Positions 47,603 to 56,228 of a DNA stretch of 64,000 bases are shown here, piece after piece (the stretch's first letter is position 1; each line of letters opens with the position of its first letter). The notes beneath the pieces are model-generated. The model was not told the origin of the DNA. It was given only the letters and a program-made list of their open reading frames with translations, and searched no databases. Source of the DNA: Bacteroides sp. GTDB lineage: Bacteria > Bacteroidota > Bacteroidia > Bacteroidales > Bacteroidaceae. The position numbers and the translations under genes are program-made. The stretch lies in NCBI GenBank assembly GCA_021203515.1, contig JAJQAY010000042.1:26446-90445 (forward strand), given 5' to 3'.

Positions 47603-47779
47603 TCAATCAGCAATCTTCTTGTTGATAGCGATGTAAGAAATCAATCCTACTACAACTAAAACAGCGGAAGTTCCTAAGATTATGTTGTTGTTGACATTGC
47701 CGGTAAAAGAACATGCAACCAAGATTACAGCTCCTACCAAGATTAATATCAATCCCAGATTTTTTAATAAGCCTTTCAT
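47603..47779 (-). CDS. 58-residue two-helix membrane protein
   Basis: A short frame starting MKGLLKNLGLILILVGAV and ending YIAINKKIAD. Two hydrophobic helices (about 7-25 and 34-52) are joined by SFTGNVNNN. A Cys after VA near residue 22 could make it a lipoprotein, but the second helix argues for an inner-membrane hairpin. The tail is basic. The frame ends 24 bp from the shared terminator and starts well downstream of marR in the same direction. I know it only as the kind of small conserved hypothetical found in Bacteroidetes and cannot assign a role. Confidence 0.7.
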   Translation of the reverse strand: MKGLLKNLGLILILVGAVILVACSFTGNVNNNIILGTSAVLVVVGLISYIAINKKIAD

Positions 47780-47927
47780 GTGTATATATTTTAATAGATT
47801 ATTACTTTCTTATTTATTCTTGTCACAAAGAAAAGCATAATTCTTTAACAAGCGAAATTATTTTTGCAAAAAATCTATATTTTAATGAAGAATGAGGGGT
47901 GGAGGAGGAAAAAACGGTTTTGTGGGG

Positions 47928-48374
47928 CTAATCTTTCGTATTAAAGAATATCTTTCTTAATACTTCCTGGCTGATACTCAACTCTTCGATGGTGATGCCA
48001 TGCAAAGCTTCCTTCAAAGTTTGATTTGCAATGACGCGTGCCTTTTCTTCCAATTCTTTGCCGTCCTTGGTGAGATGGATAAGATTGGTGCGGCGGTCTT
48101 TCTTGTCGGAAATACGGACTACAAGGTGCTGGCGTTCCATGTTGTCTATGAGGCGCGTCATGCTGGGCTTGTCTTTGAAGGTTGCATTACACAACTCTTG
48201 TTGCGTCACTCCGTCTTTTTCCCACAAAAAGATGAGGACAGTCCACTGTTCGGGCGTGATTTCCAAACCGTTCTGTCGGAAATTGCGGGACAGTTTTCGA
48301 TTAATTGCAGCAGATACTTTGCCATTAAGGATGGCAAATATCAGCCGGATATCAAAGTTGAATTGCTCTATCAT
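47928..48374 (-). CDS. MarR-family transcription regulator
   Basis: A 148-residue winged-helix regulator beginning MIEQFNFDIRL. The helix-turn-helix reads GVTQQELCNATFKDKPSMTRLIDNM, and the wing has SDKKDRRTNLIHLTKDG, the usual MarR DxRxxxxxLT pattern. I use the ATG at 48374. A longer frame to 48494 would start upstream of the candidate -7 box on this strand and is unlikely. It is divergent from rpsF. Its targets and ligand are unknown. The 148 bp between it and the 58-residue protein gene downstream hold no feature I can name. Confidence 0.85.
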   Translation of the reverse strand: MIEQFNFDIRLIFAILNGKVSAAINRKLSRNFRQNGLEITPEQWTVLIFLWEKDGVTQQELCNATFKDKPSMTRLIDNMERQHLVVRISDKKDRRTNLIHLTKDGKELEEKARVIANQTLKEALHGITIEELSISQEVLRKIFFNTKD

Positions 48375-48398
48375 GAAATTATTGTTTAAACAACTTTG

Positions 48399-48406
48399 CA
48401 AAGATA
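48399..48406 (-). promoter_or_regulatory. Candidate -7 box of the marR gene
   Basis: On the minus strand this reads TATCTTTG, matching TAnnTTTG, 24 bp before the preferred start codon. No -33 TTTG lies at the normal spacing. Confidence 0.5.
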
Positions 48407-48455
48407 CTTCACTTCTATGATAAATCCTATATCGGGGTACAAAAAACATTAAATG

Positions 48456-48486
48456 TTTGTAGTTCAAAATAAAATGCCTACCTTTG
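48456..48486 (+). promoter_or_regulatory. Promoter of the rpsF operon
   Basis: TTTG (48456-48459) and TACCTTTG (48479-48486) are separated by 19 bp, a textbook Bacteroides promoter. Transcription would start near 48493, giving a leader of about 40 nt that is very A/T-rich. I see no CCG-bearing hairpin like the S6:S18 autoregulatory site of other phyla. Confidence 0.8.
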
Positions 48487-48532
48487 CACCGCATTTTTTA
48501 AACGAATAATTTATTTATTTAATTAAACGAGT

Positions 48533-48877
48533 ATGAATCAATACGAAACCGTTTTCATTTTAACTCCCGTTTTGTCTGATGTTCAGATAAAGGAAGCGGT
48601 AGAAAAATTCAAAGGCATCCTTACTGCTGAAGGTGCTGAGATTGTAAATGAAGAAAACTGGGGACTGAAAAAGCTGGCTTATCCAATCCAGAAGAAGTCA
48701 ACCGGTTTCTATCAGCTGATTGAGTTCAATGCAGAACCTACTGTAATTGACAAGTTGGAAGTTAACTTCCGTCGTGACGAACGTGTTATCCGCTTCTTGA
48801 CTTTCAAGCAGGATAAGTATGCTGCAGAATATGCTGCAAAAAGAAGAAGTGTTAAATCAACTAAAAAGGAGGATTAA
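48533..48877 (+). CDS. rpsF: 30S ribosomal protein S6
   Basis: 114 residues, starting [14 protein letters not shown], the usual S6 opening. [21 protein letters not shown] and [13 protein letters not shown] are S6 signatures. It is the first gene of the S6-S18-L9 operon; S6 binds the 30S platform together with S18. The stop is followed by ATG of rpsR after 2 bp. Confidence 0.98.
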   Translation: MNQYETVFILTPVLSDVQIKEAVEKFKGILTAEGAEIVNEENWGLKKLAYPIQKKSTGFYQLIEFNAEPTVIDKLEVNFRRDERVIRFLTFKQDKYAAEYAAKRRSVKSTKKED

Positions 48878-48879
48878 TT

Positions 48880-49152
48880 ATGGCACAACAAGTTCAATCA
48901 GAAATCAGATATTTAACTCCGCCTTCAGTAGACGTTAAGAAGAAAAAATACTGCCGTTTCAAAAAGAGTGGTATTAAGTACATTGACTACAAAGATCCTG
49001 AATTCTTGAAGAAATTCTTGAATGAGCAAGGTAAAATCCTTCCGCGTCGTATTACCGGTACTTCTTTGAAGTTCCAACGTCGTGTAGCTCAAGCTGTGAA
49101 GAGAGCACGCCACTTGGCGCTGCTGCCCTATGTAACTGACATGATGAAATAA
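48880..49152 (+). CDS. rpsR: 30S ribosomal protein S18
   Basis: 90 residues. The core [20 protein letters not shown] and the basic end [19 protein letters not shown] are typical of S18. The middle gene of the operon, with 2 bp to rpsF and 15 bp to rplI, where an AGGAGG-like purine stretch (GGAGGAGG) precedes the next start. Confidence 0.98.
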   Translation: MAQQVQSEIRYLTPPSVDVKKKKYCRFKKSGIKYIDYKDPEFLKKFLNEQGKILPRRITGTSLKFQRRVAQAVKRARHLALLPYVTDMMK

Positions 49153-49167
49153 TAGGAGGAGGAAAGT

Positions 49168-49617
49168 ATGGAAATTATATTAAAAGAAGACATCGTAAAC
49201 TTGGGTTATAAGAACGATATCGTAACCGTTAAGTCTGGTTATGGTCGTAACTACCTCATCCCGACAGGTAAAGCTATCATCGCTTCGCCTGCTGCAAAGA
49301 AAATGTTGGCTGAAGATTTGAAGCAACGCGCTCACAAATTGGAGAAAATCAGAAAAGATGCAGAAGCTCTGGCTGCTAAGCTGGAAGGTGTATCTTTGAA
49401 GATTGCTACCAAGGTAAGCACTGCTGGTGCTATTTATGGTTCTGTAGGTAACATTCAGATTGCTGAAGAATTGGCTAAGTTGGGTCATAACATCGATCGT
49501 AAGATTATCGTTGTGAAAGACGCAGTAAAAGAAGTTGGTAGCTACAAAGCTATTGTTAAACTGCACAAGGAAGTTTCTGTAGAAATTCCTTTCGAAGTAG
49601 TTGCTGAAGAGGCATAA
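49168..49617 (+). CDS. rplI: 50S ribosomal protein L9
   Basis: 149 residues with the L9 N-terminal motif GYKNDIVTVKSGYGRNYLIP, a long connecting helix (about 45-75) and a C-terminal domain ending EIPFEVVAEEA. The last gene of the operon, followed by a terminator. Confidence 0.98.
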   Translation: MEIILKEDIVNLGYKNDIVTVKSGYGRNYLIPTGKAIIASPAAKKMLAEDLKQRAHKLEKIRKDAEALAAKLEGVSLKIATKVSTAGAIYGSVGNIQIAEELAKLGHNIDRKIIVVKDAVKEVGSYKAIVKLHKEVSVEIPFEVVAEEA

Positions 49618-49635
49618 ATCAATACTTCATATACT

Positions 49636-49670
49636 AAAAGCCCGGCTTCCGATGAAGAAGTCGGGCTTTT
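49636..49670. terminator. Terminator after rplI
   Basis: AAAAGCCCGGCTTC (49636-49649) pairs with GAAGTCGGGCTTTT (49657-49670) with one mismatch, and T-runs follow on both strands. The gene on the other side converges. Confidence 0.9.
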
Positions 49671-49673
49671 ATT

Positions 49674-50393
49674 TTATTTGTATTTATGTTCAATGGCAGC
49701 TATTGCATCGTCAATGGTTTGCAGATACTGGTCATATATCAGAGTAGGAGCGGAATTGTTGTCATGGATACTTTTTATCAGACTAATTCCTTCCGGATAT
49801 TTAAGTAAGTACTTCCATATTTCTATCCAGCTATTTCCTCCTGCATCTCTGTTCAAGAAAATTTGTACTTCATTCTTATCAACTAGTTTATAAAGCTTGT
49901 TCTTCTTCTCGTTTTCATAAAATGTCGCTATTTTATAGGCTTTCTCTATGGCAGTATAAGTTTTTATAAGTTGAGTAGCTATTTCTTTGTTCTTGATATT
50001 TTGTAGGAGAGCCGACGACTTGAGCATTTCCATAGCATCGTTTACATAGATGTATCCTTTTATTTGAAAGGCGAAGTTATCATATTTATCTAGGGAATCA
50101 AGTGACGCTTTTTCTATACAGTCCTTGTGTTGGAGTAAACACTGGGCTCCTTGTTTCTCAAATATCTCTTGTTTCATAATTTCCTCTATACAGTCCCGGT
50201 TCATCAGCATTTCATTTTTCACCAGCGATAATGCGTCTTTCACTTCATTCTGCTTTTTGCGTTCTGCAATCCAGTCGCTACCCCAAAATGTGATGATGAT
50301 GCCCAGCACTACAGCTGTAAAGTTGCAAATAAAGTCTCCTAATCGTCTTGCCAGAGTGGGAGATGTGAGAAATTCTTTCATTTTCTTTTTCAT
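49674..50393 (-). CDS. Membrane-anchored protein of unknown function, paralogue 1
   Basis: 239 residues. A basic N-terminus (MKKKMKEF) is followed by one membrane helix (about 22-42, VVLGIIITFWGSDW) and then a soluble, mostly helical, charged domain. It is a paralogue of the gene just upstream: both share VVLGIIITFxGSDWIAER, YVNDAMEMLKSSALLQ-like and IDDAIAAIEHKYK-like stretches. The shape recalls DUF6090-type proteins of Bacteroidetes, but I cannot confirm that. There is 13 bp to the upstream gene, so both are on one transcript. Confidence 0.75.
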   Translation of the reverse strand: MKKKMKEFLTSPTLARRLGDFICNFTAVVLGIIITFWGSDWIAERKKQNEVKDALSLVKNEMLMNRDCIEEIMKQEIFEKQGAQCLLQHKDCIEKASLDSLDKYDNFAFQIKGYIYVNDAMEMLKSSALLQNIKNKEIATQLIKTYTAIEKAYKIATFYENEKKNKLYKLVDKNEVQIFLNRDAGGNSWIEIWKYLLKYPEGISLIKSIHDNNSAPTLIYDQYLQTIDDAIAAIEHKYK

Positions 50394-50406
50394 TTGCTCT
50401 TATGGA

Positions 50407-51144
50407 TTATTTGTATTCCTTCTCGATGGCTGCGATTGTCTTATCAATCTCTTTCAGGCTGGCGAAGTAGATTCGCGGACTTTGAATGTTGGGGATTGCC
50501 TGGAGGAGTTGTAAACCTTCCGGTTCGGTAAACAGGAGATGGAGCTGCTTCTTAAGGTCGCTTTCGAGATCGCGGGTTTTTTCCCTTTGTTTTGTTAGCT
50601 TGTATGTGTGAGCTTTCACTTCGGGGTTGTTATTGAAGTCGTTTTGTACCTGGTCTTTTATATTGCTATATATGGTGAAAGAACTTTCGGCGGCTTTGAT
50701 TGCGCCATAAGCCTTGATTATCTGTAAGGCAAGTTCTTTACTTTGAATTTTCTGAATGAGCCCGGATGTTTTGAGCATTTCTATAGCATCGCTGGTAAAC
50801 GTGAACTTACTCCATTGAAAAGGTAGGGGGAAATATTTGCGAATAGAGTCTGCGGGCATTTCTTTTGCATTATCTTTATGCTCAAAAAGATAATTTGCAG
50901 CGTGTTGTTCTAGTGCTACTCTGTCTCCCATGCTCTTCATTTCTTCTCTGTTCAGGGCGAGCTCGCTTTTCACCAGTTGCAGGGATTTTTCTACTTCCAT
51001 TTGTGTGCTGCGTTCCGCAATCCAGTCGCTTCCGGCAAAAGTGATAATGATACCCAGCACTACGGCAATGAAGTTACGGAAGAAATCACCGAGTTTATAT
51101 TCAGCACTTATCCGTTTTATCTTTTCCATTTGTTTTGTTCCCAT
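50407..51144 (-). CDS. Membrane-anchored protein of unknown function, paralogue 2
   Basis: 245 residues with the same plan as its neighbour: a short cytoplasmic N-terminus, a single helix (about 26-46, VVLGIIITFAGSDW), then a helical domain with KYFPLPFQWSKFTFTSDAIEM and a coiled-coil-like charged stretch (about 165-205). The end IDKTIAAIEKEYK matches the other copy. The pair probably arose by tandem duplication and has diverged well. Role unknown. If the start is at the second Met (50407-51129 on this strand), the membrane helix is unaffected. Confidence 0.75.
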   Translation of the reverse strand: MGTKQMEKIKRISAEYKLGDFFRNFIAVVLGIIITFAGSDWIAERSTQMEVEKSLQLVKSELALNREEMKSMGDRVALEQHAANYLFEHKDNAKEMPADSIRKYFPLPFQWSKFTFTSDAIEMLKTSGLIQKIQSKELALQIIKAYGAIKAAESSFTIYSNIKDQVQNDFNNNPEVKAHTYKLTKQREKTRDLESDLKKQLHLLFTEPEGLQLLQAIPNIQSPRIYFASLKEIDKTIAAIEKEYK

Positions 51145-51203
51145 ATTCTGTCAATGTGTGAATGTTCCTGCGTCAAATATAGAGAAAGTTTATGTAAATA
51201 AGA

Positions 51204-51234
51204 AGGGACACATCCTAAATTAGGATATGTCCCT
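51204..51234 (-). terminator. Terminator after the RRM gene
   Basis: AGGGACA/TGTCCCT and ATCCTAA/TTAGGAT stack into a 14-pair stem with one mismatch (51204-51234). It lies between the stop of the RRM gene and the first of the two paralogues. Confidence 0.7.
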
Positions 51235-51259
51235 CGCTTTTAATCAGCCAATATGTTTT

Positions 51260-51505
51260 TTAGTTCTTCGGCATTGCTTCTTTAACTACCATCTGGCGGC
51301 CTGCATATTCTGCTCCGTTCAGCTCAGTGATGGCACGCTGTGCTTCTGCTGACTCCGGCATTTCGATAAATGCAAAACCTTTAGAGCGTCTTGTGTCGCG
51401 GTCGGTAATCAATCTTACTGAATCTACGGTTCCATACGCTTCCATTACTTCTCTCAAATCTGATTCATTTACCTTATATTTAAGGTCTCCAACATACATG
51501 TTCAT
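51260..51505 (-). CDS. RRM-type RNA-binding protein
   Basis: 81 residues forming a single RNA recognition motif. RNP2 is MYVGDL at the N-terminus and RNP1 is KGFAFIEM near residue 45. It resembles the small RRM proteins of Bacteroidota (Rbp family) that act as global RNA binders in a phylum lacking Hfq. It has no domain besides the RRM. The preceding 330 bp are discussed separately. Confidence 0.9.
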   Translation of the reverse strand: MNMYVGDLKYKVNESDLREVMEAYGTVDSVRLITDRDTRRSKGFAFIEMPESAEAQRAITELNGAEYAGRQMVVKEAMPKN

Positions 51506-51776
51506 AAAAATACAAAATAAAAAATTAATAATTCAATAAAGGGAGTCTTGAGAGATGGTAGTCAGTAATGAAATTCTCAATATGGTTAATCGAGTAGAAC
51601 ATAATGAAAAGCAAATCGTAATAACCTCTTATTGTTTAACTGGTGTAAAGTAACGACTTTTAATCGGATAATACACTATTAGGTAGTTATATTCTTCTCT
51701 ATTATATCTTTTTTTGTGGAATAAGGTCAATACTTAACAATTGGCTATGTCTATGAGCTGACCGGAAGGCATAAAA
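51506..51776. other. Non-coding stretch upstream of the RRM gene
   Basis: A 270-bp A/T-rich interval between two minus-strand genes. It must hold the RRM promoter and probably a long leader, but I see no clean TAnnTTTG box (the closest minus-strand match, TACGATTTG, has one base too many), no hairpin worth naming and no gene. Confidence 0.5.
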
Positions 51777-51809
51777 AAAGTCTGTCCGTGCTTCTGCACG
51801 TCAGACTTT
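51777..51809 (-). terminator. Terminator of the small lipoprotein gene
   Basis: AAAGTCTG (51777-51784) pairs with CAGACTTT (51802-51809), with inner CGTGC/GCACG pairs. A run of T follows on the minus strand. Confidence 0.85.
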
Positions 51810-51835
51810 CAATTCTCTCTAGTGTTGTACTGAAA

Positions 51836-52042
51836 TTATTCAGCTACAACTGCTGCGCTATCTACTGCCACAGTATCAACTGCTGCGGCTGCTGCTTCAG
51901 CTGCTGCTGCTTCTACAGCTGCGATTGAGTCAGCGATACGGATTGAATCTGCAGTTGCTTGTTCAGCGTTAGCTGCTTTGTTACCACAAGATGCGAAAGA
52001 TACTGCTACGATAGCTACGACTACCAAAACTAATTTTTTCAT
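51836..52042 (-). CDS. Small Ala-rich lipoprotein
   Basis: 68 residues: a lipoprotein signal (MKKLVLVVVAIVAVSFASC, Cys 19), then a low-complexity Ala/Val/Asp/Glu tail rich in Ala (for example AAAEAAAAAVDTVAVD). It has no known domain. Such tails are acidic and probably extended or helical. It has its own promoter and terminator and so is a single-gene transcript, likely well expressed. Function unknown. Confidence 0.8.
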   Translation of the reverse strand: MKKLVLVVVAIVAVSFASCGNKAANAEQATADSIRIADSIAAVEAAAAEAAAAAVDTVAVDSAAVVAE

Positions 52043-52093
52043 TTTCTTTACTTTTTAAAACGTAATACAATCAACTGCTTTATTAAAACGTTG

Positions 52094-52101
52094 CAAATGT
52101 A
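52094..52101 (-). promoter_or_regulatory. Candidate -7 box of the small lipoprotein gene
   Basis: On the minus strand TACATTTG matches TAnnTTTG, 51 bp before the start codon. The nearest minus-strand TTTG (52130-52127) is 25 bp upstream. Confidence 0.45.
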
Positions 52102-52200
52102 TGCACTTTTTAAATATGTTGTTCTCCAAAAGCCAACTTTTTTTTATATTTTTTTGGAGGACAGAGCGTTTTCTCTTCTATATGTATGTTTTGCAACATA

Positions 52201-53873
52201 TTAATCCACGGCAATAGTATTGTATAAGTACCTTTTAATGCTCCTTTTAGGTGTTTTTTCGAATTCTGTCGGATAAAGTTGTATTTGGCTACCTTTTCAT
52301 AGGAAGCTACGCTATTATTCAAATTCTTGAGATTTTCATCCATGATAGTCTTCAGGTTCTCCGGATTGTTCAAGCCTAAAGAGTCTAGTGTCTCGTAGTC
52401 GGCATATACCAGTGCTACCAACTTCTTATTACGCTCAATGACAAGACTTTCCATCACAAACGGCATGTTGCTGAGGCGTGCTTCTATTTCTTCGGGGAAG
52501 ATGTTCTGTCCGCTGGAACTGAGGATCATCGTCTTGCTGCGCCCACGAATAAACAGATTGCCATGTTCGTCCAGCGTGCCCAAGTCACCGGTGCGCAACC
52601 AGCCGTCTTCGGTAAATGCTTCTTTGGTTGCTTCGGGATTTTTATAGTAACCGGTCATTACATTTTCACCGCGCACTTGTATCTCGCCAAGCTTATCGTC
52701 CGGGTTTTCTTTGTAAATGCGTGCTTCCATAATGTCCAATACCCGTCCGGAAGAAGTCGGGACAAATTCATCCCACGGGGCGTAGCTGATGAGCGGGGCA
52801 CATTCCGTCATGCCATAACCGATGGTGAAGGGGAATTTGATGCGATAAAAGAATTCTTCCACTTCGGGGTTCATAGCCGCGCCGCCAATGATGACTTCCT
52901 TGAAGCGACCGCCCAGTGCATCTATCAACTTCTTGCGGATTTGCCCGTATATCTGTCCGTCCAGCAAAGGGATGCTGAGCGCCCACTTCATGGACTTTTT
53001 ATTGATAATCGGCTGAATTACATTCTTATATATCTTTTCGATGACGAGGGGAACGGTGATGATTAAATTAGGCTTCACCTCATCGAATGCCTTCATCAGA
53101 ATTTTAGGAGAAGGTACTTTGCCTAATAATGTGACGTGCGTGCCGACGGCGGTAGCAGTCAGAAAGTCGAAAGCGCAACCATAGGCATGCGCCAGTGGCA
53201 GGAAAGAAAGCACCTTGTCGCCTTTCTTTAATAACTCGGTGCGAATGCCGAAAGTTACATTACCCGCCAGGTTGTTTCCTGTCAGCATGACGCCTTTGCT
53301 GAAACCGGTGGTGCCGGAAGTATAGTTCAGCAGCATCACCTTGTCGTTGGAGAGGTCGGTATAAACGATGTCTTCTTTTCGGAAACCCTCCGGATAGTTT
53401 GCATCCATCTCTTCGCCCAGGTGCTTGAGGAAACGTTGTATAGTTTCTCCGTCGCGCTGATACAGGCAACGGAAATCGGTGAGGGAGAACACACCGCGCA
53501 GACCCGTGAGGCGTTCTTCTTCCAGATGTTCCCAGATGGCGTCGCTGGTGAAAAGGAATATGGACTCGGAGTGGTTGACGATGTGATGCACATCGTTAGG
53601 GTGGAAATCCTGCAAGATGGGGACAACGATGCCGCCATACGTGATGGCTGCCATATAAGCGATGCACCAACGGGCGTTGTTTTTGCCGATAACTGCGATT
53701 TTATCGCCCCGTCGGAGGCTGCAATGTTTGAACAGCAGATGGAGTTTGGCTATTTCCTGCGCCACTTGTCCATATGTATAACTCTCATTTTCTCCGTAAT
53801 CGGTGTAGCAGGGAAGCTCCCAATTCTCGCGAAAACTATGTTCGTATAGCTTGATAAAGTTTTGTTGTATCAT
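52201..53873 (-). CDS. AMP-forming long-chain acyl-CoA synthetase, frameshift near the 3' end
   Basis: An ANL-superfamily enzyme of about 557 residues that would activate fatty acids with ATP and CoA. Motifs: YTSGTTGFSKGV (P-loop-like), YGMTECAPL, GWLRTGDLG and RSKTMILSSSGQNIFP. The ATG at 53873 (MIQQNFIKLYEHSF) is the family start; a longer frame upstream has no homology. Near 52283 one A seems missing. The frame as written reads YNFIRQNSKKHLKGA and runs on past 52110, whereas restoring an A gives IQLYPTEFEKTPKRSIKRYLY, the usual C-terminus, ending at 52201. The core enzyme is unaffected. This is the only lesion I found in the housekeeping part of the window. Confidence 0.85.
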
Positions 53874-53926
53874 TGCACGCTTTTTAATGAATTGTGCAAA
53901 AGTAGGAAAAATATGATAATAATGTG

Positions 53927-53934
53927 TACATTTG
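53927..53934 (+). promoter_or_regulatory. Candidate -7 box of mtaB
   Basis: TACATTTG lies 24 bp before the ATG at 53958 and fixes that start: the longer in-frame start at 53862 would be upstream of transcription. Confidence 0.5.
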
Positions 53935-53957
53935 CGACGGAAAAGCGTTTTAAGCTC

Positions 53958-55280
53958 ATGATAGATACCAACATATTTCAAGATAAGACAGCGGTTTACT
54001 ATACGCTGGGTTGCAAACTGAACTTCTCGGAAATGTCGACCATCGGCAAGGTTTTGCGGGAAGCAGGCGTGCGTACGGCACGGAAGGGAGAGAAGGCGGA
54101 TATATGTGTGGTGAATACCTGTTCGGTGACCGAAGTTGCCGACAAGAAATGTCGTCAGGCCATTCATCGGCTGGTGAAGCAGCATCCGGGGGCATTTGTA
54201 GTGGTGACCGGTTGCTATGCCCAGTTGAAACCCGACACGGTGGCAAAGATAGAGGGAGTGGATGTGGTGCTCGGCGCCGAACAAAAGAAAGACTTGCTTC
54301 AATACCTGGGCGATTTGCAAAAACATGAGAGCGGTGAGGCTCACACGTCCACGCTGAAAGATATTCGTTCGTTCGCTCCGTCGTGCTCGCGTGGCGACCG
54401 TACCCGTTTCTTCCTGAAAGTGCAGGACGGTTGCGATTACTACTGCTCCTATTGTACCATCCCTTTTGCCCGCGGACGTAGCCGCAACGGAAGCATTGCT
54501 TCCATCGTGGAACAAGCTCGCCAGGCGGCAGCGGAAGGTGGAAAAGAAATTGTGCTGACCGGTGTCAATATCGGTGATTTCGGTAAGACGACGGACGAAA
54601 GCTTCTTCGACCTGGTGAATGCGTTGGACGAGGTGGAAGGCATCGAGCGCTACCGCATCTCTTCCATCGAACCGAACCTGCTGACGGATGAGATCATAGA
54701 ATATGTGTCCCGCTCCAAGCGATTTATGCCCCATTTCCATATTCCTTTGCAATCAGGTAGCGACGAAGTGCTGAAGCTGATGCGCCGACGCTACGACACC
54801 GCTCTGTTTGCATCGAAAGTGAAGAAAGTGCACGAAGTGATGCCTGATGCTTTTATCGGAGTAGATGTCATAGTGGGCACACGCGGTGAGACGGAAGACC
54901 TTTTCAATCAGGTATATGAGTTTATCAAGAGTCTGGACGTGACCCAGCTTCATGTGTTCAGCTATTCCGAACGTCCGGGAACCCAGGCGTTGAAGATAGA
55001 ACACGCCGTGTCGCCCGAAGAGAAGCACCGTCGCAGCCAGCGTCTGCTGGAGTTGTCCGAGGAAAAGACGCATGCGTTCTACGCCCGCCACATCGGACAG
55101 ACCATGCCTGCCCTGCTGGAACGCTCCAAACCGGGAACACCCATGCACGGCTTTACGGCAAACTATATCCGTGTGGAAGTTCCCCATGATGATGCGCTGG
55201 ACAACCAAGTAGTATCCGTGCGATTGGGTGATTTTAATGAAGACGGCACTGCACTGAAAGGCGAGATTATGCTCGGGTAA
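53958..55280 (+). CDS. mtaB: tRNA t6A37 methylthiotransferase MtaB
   Basis: 440 residues of a radical-SAM methylthiotransferase that converts t6A37 to ms2t6A37 in tRNAs. The N-terminal MTTase domain opens YYTLGCKLNFSEM with the first cluster Cys, and continues NTCSVTEVADKKCR and VTGCYAQ. The radical SAM triad is QDGCDYYCSYCTIPFARGRSR. A C-terminal TRAM-like stretch (about 375-435) completes it. GCKLNFSE separates MtaB from MiaB and RimO. It is followed 48 bp downstream by the acyltransferase gene, so cotranscription is possible. Confidence 0.9.
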   Translation: MIDTNIFQDKTAVYYTLGCKLNFSEMSTIGKVLREAGVRTARKGEKADICVVNTCSVTEVADKKCRQAIHRLVKQHPGAFVVVTGCYAQLKPDTVAKIEGVDVVLGAEQKKDLLQYLGDLQKHESGEAHTSTLKDIRSFAPSCSRGDRTRFFLKVQDGCDYYCSYCTIPFARGRSRNGSIASIVEQARQAAAEGGKEIVLTGVNIGDFGKTTDESFFDLVNALDEVEGIERYRISSIEPNLLTDEIIEYVSRSKRFMPHFHIPLQSGSDEVLKLMRRRYDTALFASKVKKVHEVMPDAFIGVDVIVGTRGETEDLFNQVYEFIKSLDVTQLHVFSYSERPGTQALKIEHAVSPEEKHRRSQRLLELSEEKTHAFYARHIGQTMPALLERSKPGTPMHGFTANYIRVEVPHDDALDNQVVSVRLGDFNEDGTALKGEIMLG

Positions 55281-55328
55281 AGTGTAGCCCCATAGTAATT
55301 TGTAATTAGTAATTCGTAATTAAATAAG

Positions 55329-56228
55329 GTGAAATCGAGATTAATCTATTGGCTGACCTATGCGGGCATGTGGCTGCTTGCCTTGCTGCCTCTCGGGGCA
55401 TTTTATGTGCTTTCCGACGGGCTCTACTTTTTGATGCACCACGTCGCGCACTATCGCCGGAGGGTGGTTCGCATGAACCTGCGCAATGCTTTCCCCGAGA
55501 AGTCGGCGGCCGAACTCAGGGATATAGAACGCCAGTTCTACCACTACATTTGCGACTATATGCTTGAAGAAGTCAAGTTGTTGCGTATGCCTCTCAAAGA
55601 GCTGCGCCGCCGCATGGAGTATAATAATAAGGAGGAATTTCTGGCTATGGTAGAGAAACATGGCGGCATTGTACTGCTGATACCTCATTATGCTAACTTC
55701 GAGTGGATTATAGGTATTGGCTCCGTCATGCGCGAGGGAGATTTGCCGGTGCAGGTCTACAAACCCCTGCACAATAAATATCTGGATGCGATGTTCAAGC
55801 GCATCCGTGCCCGCTTCGGAGGATACAATGTGCCGAAACATTCTATGGCACGCGAAATTATCCGGTTGCATCGCGACGGCAAGCGCATAGTCGTAGGGCT
55901 GATTACAGACCAATCCCCCAATCTCAACGAAGCCCACTATTGGACTACCTTCCTTAATCAAGATACCGGATTTATGGACGGTGCCGAGCATGTCGCCAAA
56001 CTCTTGAACCTCCCCGTCTTCTATTGCGAACTCGAAAAGCAGGGTAGGGGATATTGCGAGGTTCGTTTCGACCTGATTACCGAAACCCCGAAGGAAACTG
56101 CCGACGGAGAGATTACCGGACACTTTGCCCGTCGCCTGGAGCAGACCATCCGTCGGCAACCGCCCTATTGGTTCTGGTCGCACAAGCGCTGGAAACTGAA
56201 ACGTGAAGATGTGGTGCAGCATGGATAA
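55329..56228 (+). CDS. Lipid A biosynthesis-type lysophospholipid acyltransferase
   Basis: 299 residues starting at GTG 55329 after an AAGG-like site. An N-terminal membrane segment (about 7-27) and the LpxL/LpxM-type catalytic pattern LIPHYANFEW (H-x4-E) near residue 118 are seen, plus GLITDQSPN and PVFYCELEKQGRGYCEV. It would add a secondary acyl chain to lipid A at the inner membrane. The stop overlaps the next ATG by 8 bp, which suggests coupled translation with the glycosyltransferase. Confidence 0.85.
   Translation: MKSRLIYWLTYAGMWLLALLPLGAFYVLSDGLYFLMHHVAHYRRRVVRMNLRNAFPEKSAAELRDIERQFYHYICDYMLEEVKLLRMPLKELRRRMEYNNKEEFLAMVEKHGGIVLLIPHYANFEWIIGIGSVMREGDLPVQVYKPLHNKYLDAMFKRIRARFGGYNVPKHSMAREIIRLHRDGKRIVVGLITDQSPNLNEAHYWTTFLNQDTGFMDGAEHVAKLLNLPVFYCELEKQGRGYCEVRFDLITETPKETADGEITGHFARRLEQTIRRQPPYWFWSHKRWKLKREDVVQHG

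Noticed and set aside
48375..48494. N-terminal extension of the MarR frame (MRCKGRHF...)
   Set aside because: The extension runs through the predicted -7 box of the gene itself and overlaps the rpsF promoter. The homologous MarR start is at MIEQFNF.
53874..54752. A long N-terminal extension of the acyl-CoA synthetase frame on the minus strand
   Set aside because: It is antisense to mtaB and shows no homology; the family start MIQQNFIKLYE lies at 53873.
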